From Chryseobacterium cheonjiense (GTDB lineage: Bacteria > Bacteroidota > Bacteroidia > Flavobacteriales > Weeksellaceae), in the NCBI RefSeq assembly GCF_012927265.1, contig NZ_JABBGF010000001.1, positions 1,486,502 to 1,550,501 on the forward strand: 64,000 bases of DNA. The letters run 5' to 3'. Below the pieces are notes generated by a model. It searched no databases and was not told the DNA's origin. It worked only from the letters and a program-made list of their open reading frames with translations. Positions 62,054 through 64,000 of this stretch are shown one piece after another. The first letter of the stretch is position 1; each line of letters opens with the position of its first letter. The position numbers and the translations under genes are program-made.

Positions 62054-63601
62054 ATGAAAAATAAAAGATTTATATATAAAAGTGTTTCTGTATTAATGCT
62101 TGCGGGGATTGGCTTAGGAGCAATTTCTTGTAATAACAGTAATCTAGAAGATGTTCAGAATACTGGAACTTTTGACTCAAGCAACTACTTTCAGAACGAA
62201 GAACAATCGTATTCCGGGCTTGTAGCTACCTATGATATGCTAAGAAAATATTCCGGAGGATTCGAAAACATGGTAACATTTTTTAATGGGGCTTCAGACG
62301 ATTTCTATTCAGGAGGAGGAAACTCTTCAGACGGTGCAGGTATTCAGGGATTTTCTAATTATTCTATAAATCCGGTTATTATGCCGGCAAGCTACTGGAA
62401 AGATTATTATCAGGGAATTGCAAAAGCAAACTTATTGTTAGACAGAATTCCAAATGCTAATATGAATGATCAGACAAGAAAAAGATTTATTGCCGAAGCA
62501 AAAGTTTTAAGATCGTTATATTATTTTGAATTGCTAAGGATGTTTAAAAATATCCCATTGGTATTAAAACCTATTTTGGTTACAGACGATTATTACAATA
62601 TCCCCCAGGCAAAACCGGAAGATGTATATAACCAGATAGAAGGAGATATTATTTCGGCTATCAACGATCTTCCGATGACGATACCATCATCCAATAAAGC
62701 TGAGTTAGGAAGAATTACACAAGGCTCTGCCCGTGCAATTTTAGGAAAAATTTACCTTTATGATAAAAAATATACGCAGGCTGCTGCGGAATTTTCGCAG
62801 GTAAACGGAACTCCGGGAGGTACAAGCCAATATGGTTACAAATTGGTGGCAAATTTTGCAGACCTTTGGGCTGTTGATAATAAATTTACTTCAGAATCCA
62901 TTCTGGAAGTGATGCATACAAATGGAAGTAATGCAGATTGGGGATTCTGGGGTTCCGGAAAAGATGAAGGGAACTCTGTAAATCAAATGGTAGGAATTAT
63001 CTCTTACGGAAAAGTTGATACTTCCCCAGTTGTAAATACTGCACCAAGCATCCATAAAGGATGGGGCTTTAATCCTGCAACTGACAATTTATTTGCATTT
63101 ATGCAGGGAGATCCACGTTTGGATGCCACAATTTTTAATGCTAAAGCTTTAGTTCAGCAAAATAAAATAACCTATTCTCCAGGATTTAAGGATACAGGAT
63201 ATTTTCTAAATAAATATTTACCAAGAACACAGGATGAGACAACATTACCAGGAGTTGTAGAGTTAAATTTCCGTCAAAATTATATAGCTATAAGACTTGC
63301 GGATACTTACTTAATGGAGGCTGAGGCACTAGGAGGATCAGGCGCAAGGGCACAGGCCTTATTAGATGCTGTAAGAGCAAGAGTAGGGCTCTCTTCAGTT
63401 CCTGTTTCAATGCAGGCGATTAAAAACGAAAGAAGAAGAGAACTTGCAGGCGAAGGCCACAGATGGTTTGATTTGGTGAGATGGGGAGATTCTCCGGCAG
63501 TACTAGGTTCAAGAGGATTCACGGCAGGCAAAAATGAAATTCTTCCTATTCCTTTCAATGAGCTCACCAATACTGCTCTAAAACAAAACCCTGGTTATTA
63601 A
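62054..63601 (+). CDS. SusD/RagB-type glycan-binding lipoprotein
   Basis: A 515-residue outer-membrane lipoprotein (signal ending AISC, Cys near residue 26). It has TPR-like helical repeats typical of SusD, with WKDYYQGIAKANLLLDRIP, RFIAEAKVLRSLYYFELLRMF, LGKIYLYDKKYTQAAAEF and the C-terminal RRRELAGEGHRWFDLVRWG. It covers the SusC barrel and binds the polysaccharide. Confidence 0.95.
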   Translation: MKNKRFIYKSVSVLMLAGIGLGAISCNNSNLEDVQNTGTFDSSNYFQNEEQSYSGLVATYDMLRKYSGGFENMVTFFNGASDDFYSGGGNSSDGAGIQGFSNYSINPVIMPASYWKDYYQGIAKANLLLDRIPNANMNDQTRKRFIAEAKVLRSLYYFELLRMFKNIPLVLKPILVTDDYYNIPQAKPEDVYNQIEGDIISAINDLPMTIPSSNKAELGRITQGSARAILGKIYLYDKKYTQAAAEFSQVNGTPGGTSQYGYKLVANFADLWAVDNKFTSESILEVMHTNGSNADWGFWGSGKDEGNSVNQMVGIISYGKVDTSPVVNTAPSIHKGWGFNPATDNLFAFMQGDPRLDATIFNAKALVQQNKITYSPGFKDTGYFLNKYLPRTQDETTLPGVVELNFRQNYIAIRLADTYLMEAEALGGSGARAQALLDAVRARVGLSSVPVSMQAIKNERRRELAGEGHRWFDLVRWGDSPAVLGSRGFTAGKNEILPIPFNELTNTALKQNPGY

Positions 63602-63617
63602 TAAAAAAAATCAAAAT

Positions 63618-64000
63618 ATGATAACTAAATATATCAATAAAAGCCTTTTACTGGCTTCTTCAGTTTTGTTCTTAACAAGCTGTATCCCGGATGCAGTTGA
63701 TAGTGATGGAAATGGTATTACTCAAGGAGCTCTAGACGCTTCCTTTAAAGTATCCAAAACCTCAGAAAATCATTATTCATTAAAAAGAAATTACAACAAT
63801 TATATAAATTCCAGATGGAATATAGATGATGATGGTTATAATAACGGAAAAAGTGAAGAAAATATTTTCCTTCCTGATGCCGGAACGTATATTATTCAAC
63901 ATCAGGCTGTAGGAATAGGCGGAGTAGTTGGAGGAACTGCCAGTGAAACGGTTGTGGTACCAACATCAGATCCCATTTCAGGAAATATGATTCAGGGAGG
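63618..64000 (+). CDS. Truncated lipoprotein after susD, probable glycan-binding accessory protein
   Basis: The frame starts at ATG 63618, 16 bp after the susD stop, and runs off the window after 127 codons. The signal MITKYINKSLLLASSVLFL ends with TSC (Cys22). The visible part has an FLPDAGTYIIQHQAVGIGG segment with a VVV strand typical of PKD/Ig-like domains. The position and lipoprotein type match SusE/F-like surface glycan-binding proteins; the substrate is not visible. Confidence 0.8.
   Translation, partial: MITKYINKSLLLASSVLFLTSCIPDAVDSDGNGITQGALDASFKVSKTSENHYSLKRNYNNYINSRWNIDDDGYNNGKSEENIFLPDAGTYIIQHQAVGIGGVVGGTASETVVVPTSDPISGNMIQG

Overview
The window looks like chromosome from a low-GC member of the Bacteroidota, most likely Flavobacteriales close to Chryseobacterium. 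The signs are paired SusC/SusD genes, a GLPGLI-family protein, a GldI-like lipoprotein, GH97, lipoproteins with short lipoboxes, and several promoters with the flavobacterial -7 element TAnnTTTG, some with a TTG/TTTG about 19-20 nt upstream. The genus is inferred from gene style, not from a marker gene. I see no rRNA, phage, insertion sequence or CRISPR array. One tRNA (Ser, anticodon UGA) is present.

Layout. 1-6.6 kb: the 3' two-thirds or more of a giant SpvB/Rhs-type polymorphic toxin gene, followed with no gap by a small TPR-like gene that is a candidate immunity gene. 6.6-7.1 kb: terminators, a decayed reading frame and tRNA-Ser. 7.2-18.4 kb: signalling and stress genes: two stand-alone receiver proteins, a Fur-family repressor, exonuclease III, a DUF4142 lipoprotein, 3-methyladenine glycosylase, a CRP/FNR-family regulator divergent from cyanophycinase with a perfect TTGAT-N4-ATCAA box between them, a LOV-PAS histidine kinase coupled to a receiver, and a multi-PAS histidine kinase. 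18.4-26.9 kb: GH97 glycosidase, a Tat/Sec-type exported SDR, an ergothioneine-type cluster (egtD, egtB, a DUF4385 gene), mnmD and ilvE. 27-30 kb: GldI-like and cyclophilin-FKBP fusion prolyl isomerases among dispersed repeats.

30.2-34.4 kb is the most accessory-looking stretch. It holds an AT-rich OLD-like ATPase-TOPRIM gene, a retropepsin-PDZ protein, and a 1.3-kb gene-free region with a duplicated ~300-bp block, palindromes, and a four-copy 42-bp tandem repeat. 34.4-38.1 kb: two M28 aminopeptidase paralogues with an orphan AT-rich gene between them. One paralogue has lost a zinc ligand and the catalytic base and is probably a pseudoenzyme. 38.2-42.1 kb: DUF1015, serA, serC and ferredoxin, divergent from a LuxC-type acyl-CoA reductase.

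42-56.9 kb: a redox operon (peroxiredoxin, thioredoxin with a CGNC site, small conserved protein), M16 peptidase and aspartate aminotransferase, a GLPGLI gene broken at a 10-A tract, rsmG, a DUF922 protease-like protein overlapping an AddB-like nuclease gene, and glutaryl-CoA dehydrogenase. 57-64 kb: a glycan-uptake locus in which MFS transporter and NUDIX-type regulator genes are divergent from susC-susD and a truncated third lipoprotein gene. A 13-bp palindrome just upstream of susC is a candidate operator.
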